From the NCBI GenBank assembly GCA_020637775.1, contig JACKJV010000001.1, forward strand, positions 124,001 to 188,000: a DNA stretch of 64,000 bases. Reading direction: 5' to 3'. Shown here piece after piece: positions 53,618 to 62,050 of the stretch. Below the pieces are notes generated by a model. The model did not search any database, was not told where the DNA came from, and was given only the letters and a program-made list of their open reading frames with translations. The stretch's first letter is position 1. Every line of letters begins with the position of its first letter. The position numbers and the translations under genes are program-made. The DNA comes from Brucellaceae bacterium (GTDB taxonomy: Bacteria; Pseudomonadota; Alphaproteobacteria; Rhizobiales; Rhizobiaceae).

Positions 53618-54340
53618 TCAGTCGGTTTCGTCCATGTGGCCGCCGAGAAAGAGCTGGCCCACCTTGGGGTCGTTCAGAAGCGTATCGGCGCGGTCATGCA
53701 TGCGCGTCTGGCCCAGTTCGAGCACCAGACCGTAATCGGACATGGCCAGCGCCGCCTTGGCGTTCTGCTCGACCATGAGGATCGTCACGCCATCGTCGCG
53801 CAGACGTTGCAGCGTGCGGAACACTTCCTGCACCAGGTTTGGCGACAGGCCGATGGACGGCTCGTCGATGAGGATCAGCTTTGGATCGAGCAGCAGGGCA
53901 CGGGCGACCTCAAGCTGCTTCTGCTGGCCGCCCGACAGTTCGATCGCCTTGCGGTCGCGGAACTGGCGCAGCATGGGAAACTGATCCATGACCACCTCGA
54001 TGCGCGCCTTCACCTTCTCCTGGTCATCGGCGGTGATGCCGCCCAGTTCCAGGTTGTGGTAGACGGAAAGCTGCGGCACGACGTTGCGGCCCTGAGGGAC
54101 ATAGGTGACGCCATGGGCGATCATGTCGCGCGGTTTCTGCCGGGTGACATCCCGCCCGTCCAGAAGCACCTGGCCGGAATGGATGTCCAGCAGGCCGAAG
54201 ATCGCCTTGAACACGGTCGACTTGCCGGCGCCATTCGGCCCGATCACGGTGGTGATGGAGGCCCTGGGAATCTTGAACGAAACGCCGTTCAAAATGGTGA
54301 TCTTGCCGTAGCCGCCGTAAAGATCTTTCAGTTCCAGCAC
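53618..54340 (-). CDS. livF: LivF-type ABC transporter ATPase
   Basis: The second ATP-binding subunit of a branched-chain-amino-acid-type importer, 240 residues. Walker A is G-P-N-G-A-G-K-S-T (34-42), signature L-S-G-G-Q-Q-K near 138, Walker B L-I-L-I-D-E-P-S near 160 and the switch histidine follows. It lies three bases after livG. The carboxylate-binding HAAT family also carries aromatic and hydroaromatic acids, which suits this operon. Confidence 0.93.
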   Translation of the reverse strand: MLELKDLYGGYGKITILNGVSFKIPRASITTVIGPNGAGKSTVFKAIFGLLDIHSGQVLLDGRDVTRQKPRDMIAHGVTYVPQGRNVVPQLSVYHNLELGGITADDQEKVKARIEVVMDQFPMLRQFRDRKAIELSGGQQKQLEVARALLLDPKLILIDEPSIGLSPNLVQEVFRTLQRLRDDGVTILMVEQNAKAALAMSDYGLVLELGQTRMHDRADTLLNDPKVGQLFLGGHMDETD

Positions 54341-54343
54341 GGA

Positions 54344-55090
54344 TCAGCCCCCCAGATACGCGTCGATGACCTGGCTGTTCGACCGGATCTCTTCCGGCGT
54401 CCCTTCCGCGATCACCGCACCTTCAGCCAGCACGATGATGCGGGTGCAAAGGCTCATGACGAATTCCATGTTGTGCTCGATGACGACGAAGGTCGTGCCA
54501 TGCTCCCGGTTGTAGGTTTGCAGGCGCTCCTTCAAGCTCTCCAGCATGGTCAGGTTCACGCCGCCGGCCGGCTCGTCGAGCAGGACGAGATCGGGGCCGG
54601 CCATGAAGGCCATGGCAGCATCGAGCAGTTTCTGCTGGCCATAGGACAGCGACCCGGCCTTTTCGTCGCGCAGGTGCGAAAGGCGGAAAAACTCGATCAT
54701 CTGCTCGGCCTCTCCGGTCAGTCCCGCGTCGGAGCGGCCAAAGAGGCGCGACAGCATCGTCCCGTGATGCTCCTGCCCGGCCAGGATGATGTTGTCGAGC
54801 ACGGTCATTTCCGGGAAGACGGAAAGCTGCTGGAAGGTGCGGCCGACGCCGAGCCGGTTGAGATCGCAGGCGCGCATGCCGGAAACGCCGGTGCCCTTCA
54901 CGGTCACCTCGCCGCTGTCGGGCGAAAGCTGGCCAAGCACGCAGTTGAACAGGGTCGACTTGCCCGATCCGTTGGGACCGATCAGGCCGAGCACCTCGCC
55001 CTTCGCCACCTCGAAACTGACATCGCGAACGGCATGGATGCCGCCGAAGGACTTGGAAATGTTGCGGACGGAGAGGACGGGCTGGCTCAC
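54344..55090 (-). CDS. livG: LivG-type ABC transporter ATPase
   Basis: The first ATP-binding subunit, 248 residues. Walker A G-P-N-G-S-G-K-S-T (39-47), signature L-S-Y-G-Q-Q-K near 150 (the Y-G-Q form typical of LivG), Walker B L-V-L-L-D-E-P-A-G-G near 170. It ends with the C-terminal V-I-D-A-Y-L-G-G characteristic of the subfamily. It overlaps livM by four bases. Confidence 0.94.
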   Translation of the reverse strand: MSQPVLSVRNISKSFGGIHAVRDVSFEVAKGEVLGLIGPNGSGKSTLFNCVLGQLSPDSGEVTVKGTGVSGMRACDLNRLGVGRTFQQLSVFPEMTVLDNIILAGQEHHGTMLSRLFGRSDAGLTGEAEQMIEFFRLSHLRDEKAGSLSYGQQKLLDAAMAFMAGPDLVLLDEPAGGVNLTMLESLKERLQTYNREHGTTFVVIEHNMEFVMSLCTRIIVLAEGAVIAEGTPEEIRSNSQVIDAYLGG

Positions 55091-56061
55091 AGCTTCGCTC
55101 CTTCCTTCATGTCGCCGCGGACGACGCGTTTCGGTCTCAGGCGCGACAGGATGCGGTCTCCCAGACCGATCAGGCCGGAGGGCGAGTAGACCATCAGGAT
55201 GATGACCGCGGTGGAATAGATGATGAGGTAGTAGCCCTCGGTGAAGCGCAGGAATTCCGGCAGCAGGATGACGACGGCGGCACCGAGCATCGGCCCGAAG
55301 AAATAGCCGGCGCCGCCGACCACGACCATGAGCAGGATCTTGAGCGAATGGATGAGGCCGAAGGAACCGGGCTCGATGAACTGCACCAGCGGCGACATGA
55401 TCGCACCGGCGCCGCCGCCGAAGGCCGAGCCGATGGCAAAGGCAAGCAGAGTGATGCGCCGCGTGTTCACGCCCAGGCTTTCGGCACGCACCGAGTTCTC
55501 ACGCAGGGCCTTGAAGGCGCGGCCCCAGGGCGAATGCACGATCCAGAAGAAGATGCTGGCCGAGATGACGAAGAGGATCAGGACGAAATAGTAGAATTCG
55601 AGGTTCTTCATCGTCGAGATGCCGAAGAAGGACGGGCGCGGCATGCCGACAAGGCCATGCGAGCCGCCCGTCAGCCATTCCTCGTTGCGCAGCACGAGGA
55701 AGACCAGCGTGTTGAAGGCCAGCGTCACGAAGGCGAGGAAATGGTGCTGCACGCGCAGCGCCGGGTAACCGAGCACGAGCCCGATAAGGAAGGTGGCGCC
55801 CATGGCCGCCAGCCAGCCCAGCACCCAGTGATAGCCAGCCAGCGTCACCAGCGCGGTGATATAGGCGCCGATCCCCATGAAGCTTGCCTGCGCCAGCGAG
55901 ATCTGGCCGGCATAGCCCAGCGTCAGGTTCAAGCCCATGGCGGCGATGGAGAACATCAGCCAGGAGGCCAGCACATAGAGGATGTAATTGCCTTGCCCGA
56001 GCGGCGCCAGAACGAGCGCTGCCAGCGCGACGAGGACGAGAAGGACGGTCTTGAGCTTCAT
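55087..56061 (-). CDS. livM: LivM-type ABC transporter permease
   Basis: An inner-membrane permease of 324 residues with about nine hydrophobic helices. It has the family motif G-x-x-G-Q-I-S-L-A-Q-A-S-F-M-G-I-G-A-Y (split; near 52-68) and the coupling-helix region A-L-R-E-N-S-V-R-A-E-S-L-G-V (near 195). Start ATG 56061 overlaps the livH stop by four bases; the long open frame continuing upstream is a shadow of livH. Confidence 0.93.
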   Translation of the reverse strand: MKLKTVLLVLVALAALVLAPLGQGNYILYVLASWLMFSIAAMGLNLTLGYAGQISLAQASFMGIGAYITALVTLAGYHWVLGWLAAMGATFLIGLVLGYPALRVQHHFLAFVTLAFNTLVFLVLRNEEWLTGGSHGLVGMPRPSFFGISTMKNLEFYYFVLILFVISASIFFWIVHSPWGRAFKALRENSVRAESLGVNTRRITLLAFAIGSAFGGGAGAIMSPLVQFIEPGSFGLIHSLKILLMVVVGGAGYFFGPMLGAAVVILLPEFLRFTEGYYLIIYSTAVIILMVYSPSGLIGLGDRILSRLRPKRVVRGDMKEGAKL

Positions 56062-56936
56062 ACCGTGCGGCCCTCCGCGGTTCCAAGCAGCCCCTGCGGG
56101 CGCACCAGGATGATGAAGATGAGCAGCAGCATGGGCAGGGCCTGCCGGTACTCGGAGGAGAAATAGGTCGCCGAGAGATTGTCGATGACACCGATCAGCA
56201 GCCCGCCGACGAGCGCACCGCGGATCTGGTTGAAGCCGCCGACGATGGCCGCAATGAAGGCGACAAGGCCCAGCGTCTCTCCGTTGGAGAACTTGGCCAG
56301 GTAGATCGGCGTGATGAGGATGGAGGCGATGGCCGCCAGCGCGCCGTTGATGAGGAAGGTGTAGAGAACCATCCGCTTGATATCGACGCCAAGGATCTGC
56401 GCGACATCGGGGTTTTGCGCTGTCGCCTGCATGGCGCGGCCGGTGCGGGTGCGGGAAAGGAAGAGTTGCAGGCCGATGATGGCCCCCATGGCGATGATGA
56501 AATTGGCAATGTCGGGTATGGAAACGGCGGCGCCGAAGACCTGCATCACATCCTGCGGAAAGAGGCTCGGGAAAGGCTGGCCGAGCGGCGAGTAGAATTC
56601 CTTGACCAGTTCCTTGAGCAACAGGCCGAGCGCAATGGTGGCAATGACAAGCGGCAGCGTGCCATGCTTCATCATGGGTTCCACGATCAGGCGCTTGAAA
56701 AGGGCGCCCAGGATGAGCACCGACAGGATGATGGCCAGCGGCATGGCGAGCCAGAGGGGGAAACCGAGTTTCACCGAGAGCGCGAGCACGAAGAAGGCTG
56801 GCAGCATCACGAATTCGCCCTGGGCGAAGTTGATCGTCTGCGACGCCTGCCAGAGCAGGGTGAAGCCGACGGCGGCAAGGGCGTAGATCGACCCTGCCGA
56901 CAGGCCCGATATGAGGATCTGGATGAATTCGGACAT
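56058..56936 (-). CDS. livH: LivH-type ABC transporter permease
   Basis: The companion permease, 292 residues, with about eight helices. N-terminal G-L-S-A-G-S-I-Y-A-L-A-A-V-G-F-T-L (split) and N-F-A-Q-G-E-F-V-M near 37 are diagnostic. The coupling region R-A-M-Q-A-T-A-Q-N-P-D-V-A lies near 170. It begins 81 bases after the binding-protein gene. Confidence 0.94.
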   Translation of the reverse strand: MSEFIQILISGLSAGSIYALAAVGFTLLWQASQTINFAQGEFVMLPAFFVLALSVKLGFPLWLAMPLAIILSVLILGALFKRLIVEPMMKHGTLPLVIATIALGLLLKELVKEFYSPLGQPFPSLFPQDVMQVFGAAVSIPDIANFIIAMGAIIGLQLFLSRTRTGRAMQATAQNPDVAQILGVDIKRMVLYTFLINGALAAIASILITPIYLAKFSNGETLGLVAFIAAIVGGFNQIRGALVGGLLIGVIDNLSATYFSSEYRQALPMLLLIFIILVRPQGLLGTAEGRTV

Positions 56937-57016
56937 GCGCCCGCACCTCCGCGAGAAGGGATTTCAGGTGCAAAGAGGGCGGCACCGGACTAGCGCCGCC
57001 CTGCCTTGATGACGGA

Positions 57017-58144
57017 TCAGTTGGCCGGAAGCGTCTTGGTGATCTTCTGGGCGCCGTCGACGACTTCCACAAGGAAGCTGGCGCGGCTCATCTCACCGGT
57101 GTCATCCCAGCACGCATCCATCAGGATGCCCGGATGGGTCGCGGCGTCGAGGCACAGGCCATGCAGCGTCTCGGCGAACTTCTCGCGATCGAAAGCCCCG
57201 ACCTTCTCGGTCACGTATTTCACCATGTAGGCGCCAATATAGCCCTTGATCGCGTTGTGGTCGGCACCGTAGCCATATTTCTGCTGGAACTTGCCGGCCA
57301 TTTCCTGGATTGCCGGAACCGGGGCTTCGGCCGTCAGGCCCACGTGGCCGAACGCACCATCGGCGGCACCGCCGGCCAGGTCGATGACCTTCTGCGAGAT
57401 GAGCACCGTATCGCCGGCCATCGGCAGGCCGAGGCTCTGCTTGGAGGCCTCGATGAGGAAGCGCGCGCTCTCCTCTTCCGTCAGGTAGACGAAGACAGCG
57501 TCGGCACCCGACGACTTCACCTTGGCGACGTCGGAGGCGAAATCAACCTGCGCCTGCTCGGTCGGCACATCGGCCACGATTTCAAGGCCCATGTCGCCGG
57601 CGATCTTCATGAAAGCGTCATAGCCGCCCTTGCCGAACTCGGTATTGGCCCAGACAACGGCGATCTTTCTGGCACCGAGTCCGTCCTTGAGATAGCTTGC
57701 CAGCTTGGGAAGGCCCTTCTGCGCGCCGAAAGCAGTGCGGAAGATATAGGGATTGCCCTTTGCGGTGATGGTGGGCGATTCCGAACCGGTGATCTGCGGA
57801 ACGCCGTTCTGCTGGGCAACCAGCATGTTGACCACGGTCGAGGACGAGTAGACGGTGCCGAGCAGCACGAACGCGCCCTCGTCGATCGCTTTCTGCACGA
57901 GAGCGCGGCTCACCTGCGGATCGGTCTGGCTGTCGTACTCGGACAGGTTGATCTGCTCGCCGAGAATGCCGCCGGCGGCGTTGATTTCCTCAACAGCCAT
58001 CTTGACGCCATCATGCCAGACAGCGCCGGCGGCCGCGCCCGCGCCCGACAGTTCGGCCACATCGGCCAGCTTCACCTCCGCCATGGCAGCGCTCGTGGAA
58101 AGCGCGGCAATCGCTGCGGTCGTCAGAAAAAGTTTCCGGATCAT
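57017..58144 (-). CDS. Periplasmic ABC substrate-binding protein (LivK/HAAT type)
   Basis: A type I periplasmic binding protein of 375 residues with signal peptide (1-22, ending A-M-A). The first lobe opens with L-S-G-A-G-A-A-A-G near 35 and I-N-A-A-G-G-I near 56. It is the solute receptor of the Liv-type importer encoded downstream. The ligand is unknown; the operon suggests a hydroaromatic or aromatic acid rather than an amino acid. ATG 58144 has an excellent GGGAGGA upstream; the frame is open 35 codons further without support. Confidence 0.92.
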   Translation of the reverse strand: MIRKLFLTTAAIAALSTSAAMAEVKLADVAELSGAGAAAGAVWHDGVKMAVEEINAAGGILGEQINLSEYDSQTDPQVSRALVQKAIDEGAFVLLGTVYSSSTVVNMLVAQQNGVPQITGSESPTITAKGNPYIFRTAFGAQKGLPKLASYLKDGLGARKIAVVWANTEFGKGGYDAFMKIAGDMGLEIVADVPTEQAQVDFASDVAKVKSSGADAVFVYLTEEESARFLIEASKQSLGLPMAGDTVLISQKVIDLAGGAADGAFGHVGLTAEAPVPAIQEMAGKFQQKYGYGADHNAIKGYIGAYMVKYVTEKVGAFDREKFAETLHGLCLDAATHPGILMDACWDDTGEMSRASFLVEVVDGAQKITKTLPAN

Positions 58145-58164
58145 CTGTTCCTCCCTTGAATTGA

Positions 58165-58965
58165 TCAATCCGTTTCCAGTGACAGAAGGGCTTCGACCAG
58201 AAGCCCCTCCTGCGCCTTGAACATGCCGAGTCCCGGCATCGTCCGGCATCCCTTTGCCGCCGCCGCCTCGATGAAAGGCGACCGCTCCGGCCTGGTGATC
58301 GGGCAGGCGGCGAACTGGCCGGCCTGCATCCTGCCGACATCCACCGGCAACGGATCATCGGGCCGCATTCCCAGTGGCGTCGCATTGGCAATGACATCAA
58401 ATCCGGCCGGATCGGCCGAGCCGACCGAGACCCTGCCGGCAAAGGCCGTCTCAAGCCGCGCGATCAGTGCATCGCGGCGGGCGTGGTTGATCTCGTGGAT
58501 CGCGAGATGGTCCGCCCCGCGCGCCAGGAATTCATAGGCGATGGCGGCACCGGCGCCGCCGGCCCCGATGAGCAGGACGCGCTTTCCCTCCACCGCTCCG
58601 CCGGCGGCCAGGATGCCGTCCACATAGCCCATGCCATCGGTGTTGTCGCCGATCCAGCCGGCCTGCGTACGCCGCATCACGTTGACGGAACCGGCGAAAT
58701 GGACGCGCCGCGTGACACGGGCACAAAAGCCCATCGCGGCCTGCTTGTGCGGAACCGTGATGACGAGGCCCGCCACGTTGCGCATCGTTTCAAGGCCGGC
58801 CATGAAGCCGTCGAAATCGTCGGGGACCACGTGGGCCGGCACGACAATGGCGTTCTCGCCCATGTCCGCGAGGCGACGGGACAGCAGACCCGGCGATTTC
58901 ACCTGGGCGATGGGATCGCCGACAATCGGGAAGACGCGCGTCTCGCCGTTCAATGTGAACGTCAT
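58165..58965 (-). CDS. Shikimate dehydrogenase-family oxidoreductase
   Basis: A 266-residue AroE-family enzyme. The catalytic lysine is present (V-P-H-K, Lys74), as are N-T-D (108-110) and the nucleotide loop G-A-G-G-A-G (134-139). In the substrate motif, normally S-x-S-P, the first serine is valine (V-K-S-P, 22-25). That serine binds the shikimate carboxylate in E. coli AroE, so the substrate or its orientation may differ. In this operon the enzyme would oxidise a quinate/shikimate-like alcohol after import. ATG 58965 is preceded by GGGAGGG; the frame extends far upstream without similarity. It is 20 bases before the binding-protein gene. Confidence 0.85.
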   Translation of the reverse strand: MTFTLNGETRVFPIVGDPIAQVKSPGLLSRRLADMGENAIVVPAHVVPDDFDGFMAGLETMRNVAGLVITVPHKQAAMGFCARVTRRVHFAGSVNVMRRTQAGWIGDNTDGMGYVDGILAAGGAVEGKRVLLIGAGGAGAAIAYEFLARGADHLAIHEINHARRDALIARLETAFAGRVSVGSADPAGFDVIANATPLGMRPDDPLPVDVGRMQAGQFAACPITRPERSPFIEAAAAKGCRTMPGLGMFKAQEGLLVEALLSLETD

Positions 58966-58998
58966 TGCCACGCCCTCCCTGTGCCGACCGGGAACAGA

Positions 58999-59158
58999 TT
59001 GGACATTTCGCATACCATGCCCTGTGCCTCCCGACTTGCCGGCTCCGCTTGCGCCACCATCGCAAACCGCCACCCCGTTGCCCTTTTGCCCACCATGATG
59101 GAGCCTGAACAGGCGCCGGAAGGAAATGGATGAACGCGCGCATTCATTGGACAATTCG
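58999..59158. repeat. Repeated 13-bp element before the aroE-liv operon
   Basis: ATTGGACAnTTCG occurs at 58999-59011 and again at 59146-59158, 147 bases apart, in the 211-base gap upstream of the aroE-like gene. A half-copy in the opposite sense (TTTGTCC, near 59170) follows the second. Candidate operators for the operon, perhaps of the IclR protein encoded at 63124. Confidence 0.45.
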
Positions 59159-59176
59159 ACAAGTTCGCATTTGTCC

Positions 59177-60085
59177 TCATGTCGCCCTCCCAGCCGTGGC
59201 GCCACGATAGAAGTCGAGCGTTCGGGCAATGCCCTCCTCAAGGCCGGTGGCCGCAAGTCCGCCCAGGGGTTCCGGCATTTCGCTGGAGGCAAGATCGGCG
59301 GGAATGCGAAGCGGTGGCCCTTCCACCGTGATGTCCGCATGCGGGGCCTGCGCCTTCAGGGCCGAGACGAAAGCGGCCATGTCTGCCGTTTCGCCGCAAA
59401 GCGTATAGGCCTCCGCGCCCTGCATGGGCGATGAAACCGCTTCCACCATGAGGCGCGCGACATCGAAGACGTGGACGAAGCCGACACGGCCGGAAAAGCG
59501 GATCGTGGCAGGTTCGCCGCGCGCCGCCGCGCCAATGGCGATGGACGGCCCGGCGGCGATCCCGGAACTTTGCCCCGGACCATAGACGATGAAGGGGCGG
59601 AAGCCGACTGACGGCACGCCATGATCGGCATGAAAAGCCCGGGCTGATCCCTCGATGGCCAGTTTCTGGGCGCCGTAATGGGTCATCGGGCGCGGGTTCA
59701 CCGCGTCGCCGGGGCCGAAGACACCGGCAGTGGAGACATAGACCAGCCGTTCGACCGCGTTTCTGCGCGCCGCCTCGAAAACATGCAGGCTGCCGACGAG
59801 ATTGATCGCAGCGGCACGCAAGGGATCGGCGGCGGCATCCACTGTCATGACGCCGGCCAGATGGACAATTCCATCGCAGCCCGTCACGGCGCCGGCGACC
59901 GAACCGTCGGCAATGTCGCCGGTCACGAATGTCACGCGCCGCGACAGTCCCGGCCGGATTTCGTCCAGCGCCGCCGGATTGGGTCGGGCATCGAAGACGA
60001 CCACTTCGTCACCGCGCGCAAGAAGCCCGTCGATGACCCAGCGGCCGATGAACCCCGTTCCGCCCGTGACAAGAACCCGGCTCAT
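59177..60085 (-). CDS. NAD-dependent epimerase/dehydratase (extended SDR)
   Basis: A 302-residue extended short-chain dehydrogenase/reductase. Nucleotide motif G-G-T-G-F-I-G (8-14), D-I-A-D near 58, H-L-A-G near 74, a Ser-Thr-Ala strand (V-S-T-A-G-V-F-G) and the catalytic Y-x-x-x-K (Y-G-A-Q-K). These give an active-looking enzyme oxidising or epimerising a hydroxyl on an unknown substrate. It overlaps the flavoprotein gene upstream by four bases and is separated from the aroE-like gene by 211 bases. It may therefore belong to a different transcript. Confidence 0.85.
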   Translation of the reverse strand: MSRVLVTGGTGFIGRWVIDGLLARGDEVVVFDARPNPAALDEIRPGLSRRVTFVTGDIADGSVAGAVTGCDGIVHLAGVMTVDAAADPLRAAAINLVGSLHVFEAARRNAVERLVYVSTAGVFGPGDAVNPRPMTHYGAQKLAIEGSARAFHADHGVPSVGFRPFIVYGPGQSSGIAAGPSIAIGAAARGEPATIRFSGRVGFVHVFDVARLMVEAVSSPMQGAEAYTLCGETADMAAFVSALKAQAPHADITVEGPPLRIPADLASSEMPEPLGGLAATGLEEGIARTLDFYRGATAGRAT

Positions 60086-61824
60086 GCGGCGTTCTCCCGC
60101 GACGCGAGGGCCCGGGCGCTGGCATCGCGCGCGGCAATGAATCCGAAGGTCATGCCCGGTCCGATGGTGATGCCCGGCCCCGGATAGACACCGCCCATGA
60201 TCGACTGCATGTCGTTGCCGCAGGCATAGAGCCCGTCAATGGGCCGGCCGTCGGCATCCAGCACTCGGGCATGGGTGTCGCAGACCAGGCCGGTCGCGGC
60301 ACCGATATCGCCCGGCTCCAGCCGCACAGCATAAAAGGGCGCGGTCTTGACCGGCCCCAGGGTCGGGTTCGGCCCATGCGCCGCATCGCCATTGGCGCGT
60401 TCATAGACCGTTTCGCCGCGCCGGAAGTCCTCATCCCTGCCGGTATCGGCGAACCGGTTCATGCGTCCGGCCGTCTCCGCCAGCCCGCCGGGGTCCACCC
60501 CCAGCTTGCCGGCCAGTTCCTCCAGCGTTTCTCCCTGAACGAGATAGCCGTCGTCCAGATAGGGCTGCAGCCCCTTGCCGCCGGGCCTGACCATGCCCAG
60601 CCCGTATTTCGTCAGCGTCTGCGCGTCGGCGATCAGGAAGACCGGCATGTGGCTGCCGTCCCGGTTTGCCGCATACATGGCGAGCGTGAATTCGTGATAG
60701 GACCGGCTCTCATTGGTGAAGCGCCGGCCATCCCGGCCCACGGCGAATGTGCCGGGCTTGGAGCGGTCGAGCACGAAATGCGGGAATACGGCGGTCGTGC
60801 CATCGGCGCGCTTGCGCACCGAACAGGGCGCCCAATAGACATTGGACGCGGCATCCCTGCCGTAGACCGCGCCCTTGGCCAGCGCCAGATCGTGCAGCGC
60901 ACCGGTGTGACCGGGTGCGGACGGGCTGTTGGCGGCCAGCGGGGCGGGCAGCATTTCGCCACGCCGCGAGGGATGGCGCGTGAAACCGCCACTTGCCATG
61001 ACCACGCCGCCGGCGACCGCGATCATGCGCTCGACGCCATCCTGGCGTACGACAATGCCGTTGACCGCACCCTCCGGGCCAGCAAACTCGGTCACCTCGG
61101 CCTGCGTGGCGATGGTCACGCCGAGCCGGCGTGCCGCAGCCAGCAATTGCCCGATCAGCGCGTTGCCCATGACAAGGCGCGTGCCACGCCCGTGACGCAT
61201 CTTCTGGACATAGTAGGAGCCGATCAGCCGCATCGAATAGGCCAGCGACTTCAGCGAACTCGTCATCTTCAGGAGGTGGGCGATGTCATCCCTGTCGATC
61301 AGCAAACCGCCGAGGATGGTGAATTCCGGGATGGTCGGCCGGATCAGCTTCAGGTCGCCGCCCAGGCCGCCGGCATCGAAGGGGAGCGGCTCCAGCGCCC
61401 GGCCGAAAGAGGTCGAACCTTCGATTTCGTGCAAATAATCGGGATGAAACGGGCGCGCACGGAAATGCACACCGGCCCGGTCCTCCAGCGCGTCGATGGC
61501 GGCCGGCCCGGCCTTCAGGAAGGCCTCGCGCATTGCCGCCGACGAGCGGTTGCCGACAGCACGATCGAGAAAGGCGCGCGCCTCGTCGACGCTGTCCTCA
61601 GCGCCGATGGCGCGAGCATGCCGGGTGTTGGGAATCCATGCCGTTGCCGCGGAATAGGCCGAGGTCCCGCCCAGATATTCCGTCCGCTCGACCAGGATAA
61701 CCCGCGCCCCTTCCAGCGCCGCGAACACGGCGGCCGCCATTCCGGCCGCACCCGCGCCAAGTACCGCCACATCGAAGGCGGCATTGCGCGGCAGCCCGGC
61801 AATGACCTTGCCCGGCGCCGTCAT
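60082..61824 (-). CDS. FAD-dependent oxidoreductase, KstD/fumarate-reductase flavoprotein family
   Basis: A flavoprotein of 580 residues. FAD-binding G-A-G-A-A-G-M-A-A-A near 24-33, then V-E-R-T-E-Y-L-G-G-T-S-A near 51-62, and a C-terminal G-N-D-M-Q-S-I-M-G-G-V-Y-P-G-P-G region (split; near 535). These are hallmarks of 3-ketosteroid delta1-dehydrogenase-like enzymes. Such enzymes introduce a C=C bond next to a ketone in a ring; in this cluster a cyclic ketone derived from a hydroaromatic acid is a reasonable substrate, but this is inference. First gene of its leftward unit, divergent from the Gfo/Idh gene. Confidence 0.87.
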   Translation of the reverse strand: MTAPGKVIAGLPRNAAFDVAVLGAGAAGMAAAVFAALEGARVILVERTEYLGGTSAYSAATAWIPNTRHARAIGAEDSVDEARAFLDRAVGNRSSAAMREAFLKAGPAAIDALEDRAGVHFRARPFHPDYLHEIEGSTSFGRALEPLPFDAGGLGGDLKLIRPTIPEFTILGGLLIDRDDIAHLLKMTSSLKSLAYSMRLIGSYYVQKMRHGRGTRLVMGNALIGQLLAAARRLGVTIATQAEVTEFAGPEGAVNGIVVRQDGVERMIAVAGGVVMASGGFTRHPSRRGEMLPAPLAANSPSAPGHTGALHDLALAKGAVYGRDAASNVYWAPCSVRKRADGTTAVFPHFVLDRSKPGTFAVGRDGRRFTNESRSYHEFTLAMYAANRDGSHMPVFLIADAQTLTKYGLGMVRPGGKGLQPYLDDGYLVQGETLEELAGKLGVDPGGLAETAGRMNRFADTGRDEDFRRGETVYERANGDAAHGPNPTLGPVKTAPFYAVRLEPGDIGAATGLVCDTHARVLDADGRPIDGLYACGNDMQSIMGGVYPGPGITIGPGMTFGFIAARDASARALASRENAA

Positions 61825-61941
61825 GTCGCGGCGCTTTCAGGCGGCAGGACGAGTTTGCAAGCAACGGAACCTGTCACGAGCCCCTCCCAAGGCACATCGG
61901 AGCCGCTTCTGCGGACCCGTTCACAAAGCAACTAAAGGATT

Positions 61942-61957
61942 TTGGAAACTCTTTCAA
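61942..61957. promoter_or_regulatory. Possible IclR-type operator
   Basis: TTGGAAACTCTTTCAA contains the dyad GAAA-N3-TTTC, of the kind bound by IclR-family proteins. It is in the 226-base divergent gap between the flavoprotein gene and the Gfo/Idh-iclR unit. The surrounding 60 bases are AT-rich. Binding is unproven. Confidence 0.35.
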
Positions 61958-62050
61958 TAACAAAAAATCTTTTCACAAATCTGGAAAAGCCTGCTAAGCG
62001 GAAAGGGCACCGCAGCCCGACCAGGCGCGGAAGGCCGGGAGGATCATGAA

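Noticed and set aside
56062..57072. Upstream extension of livM making a 661-residue protein
   Set aside because: The extra part is an out-of-frame reading of livH. The ATG at 56061 overlaps the livH stop in the usual ATGA fashion.
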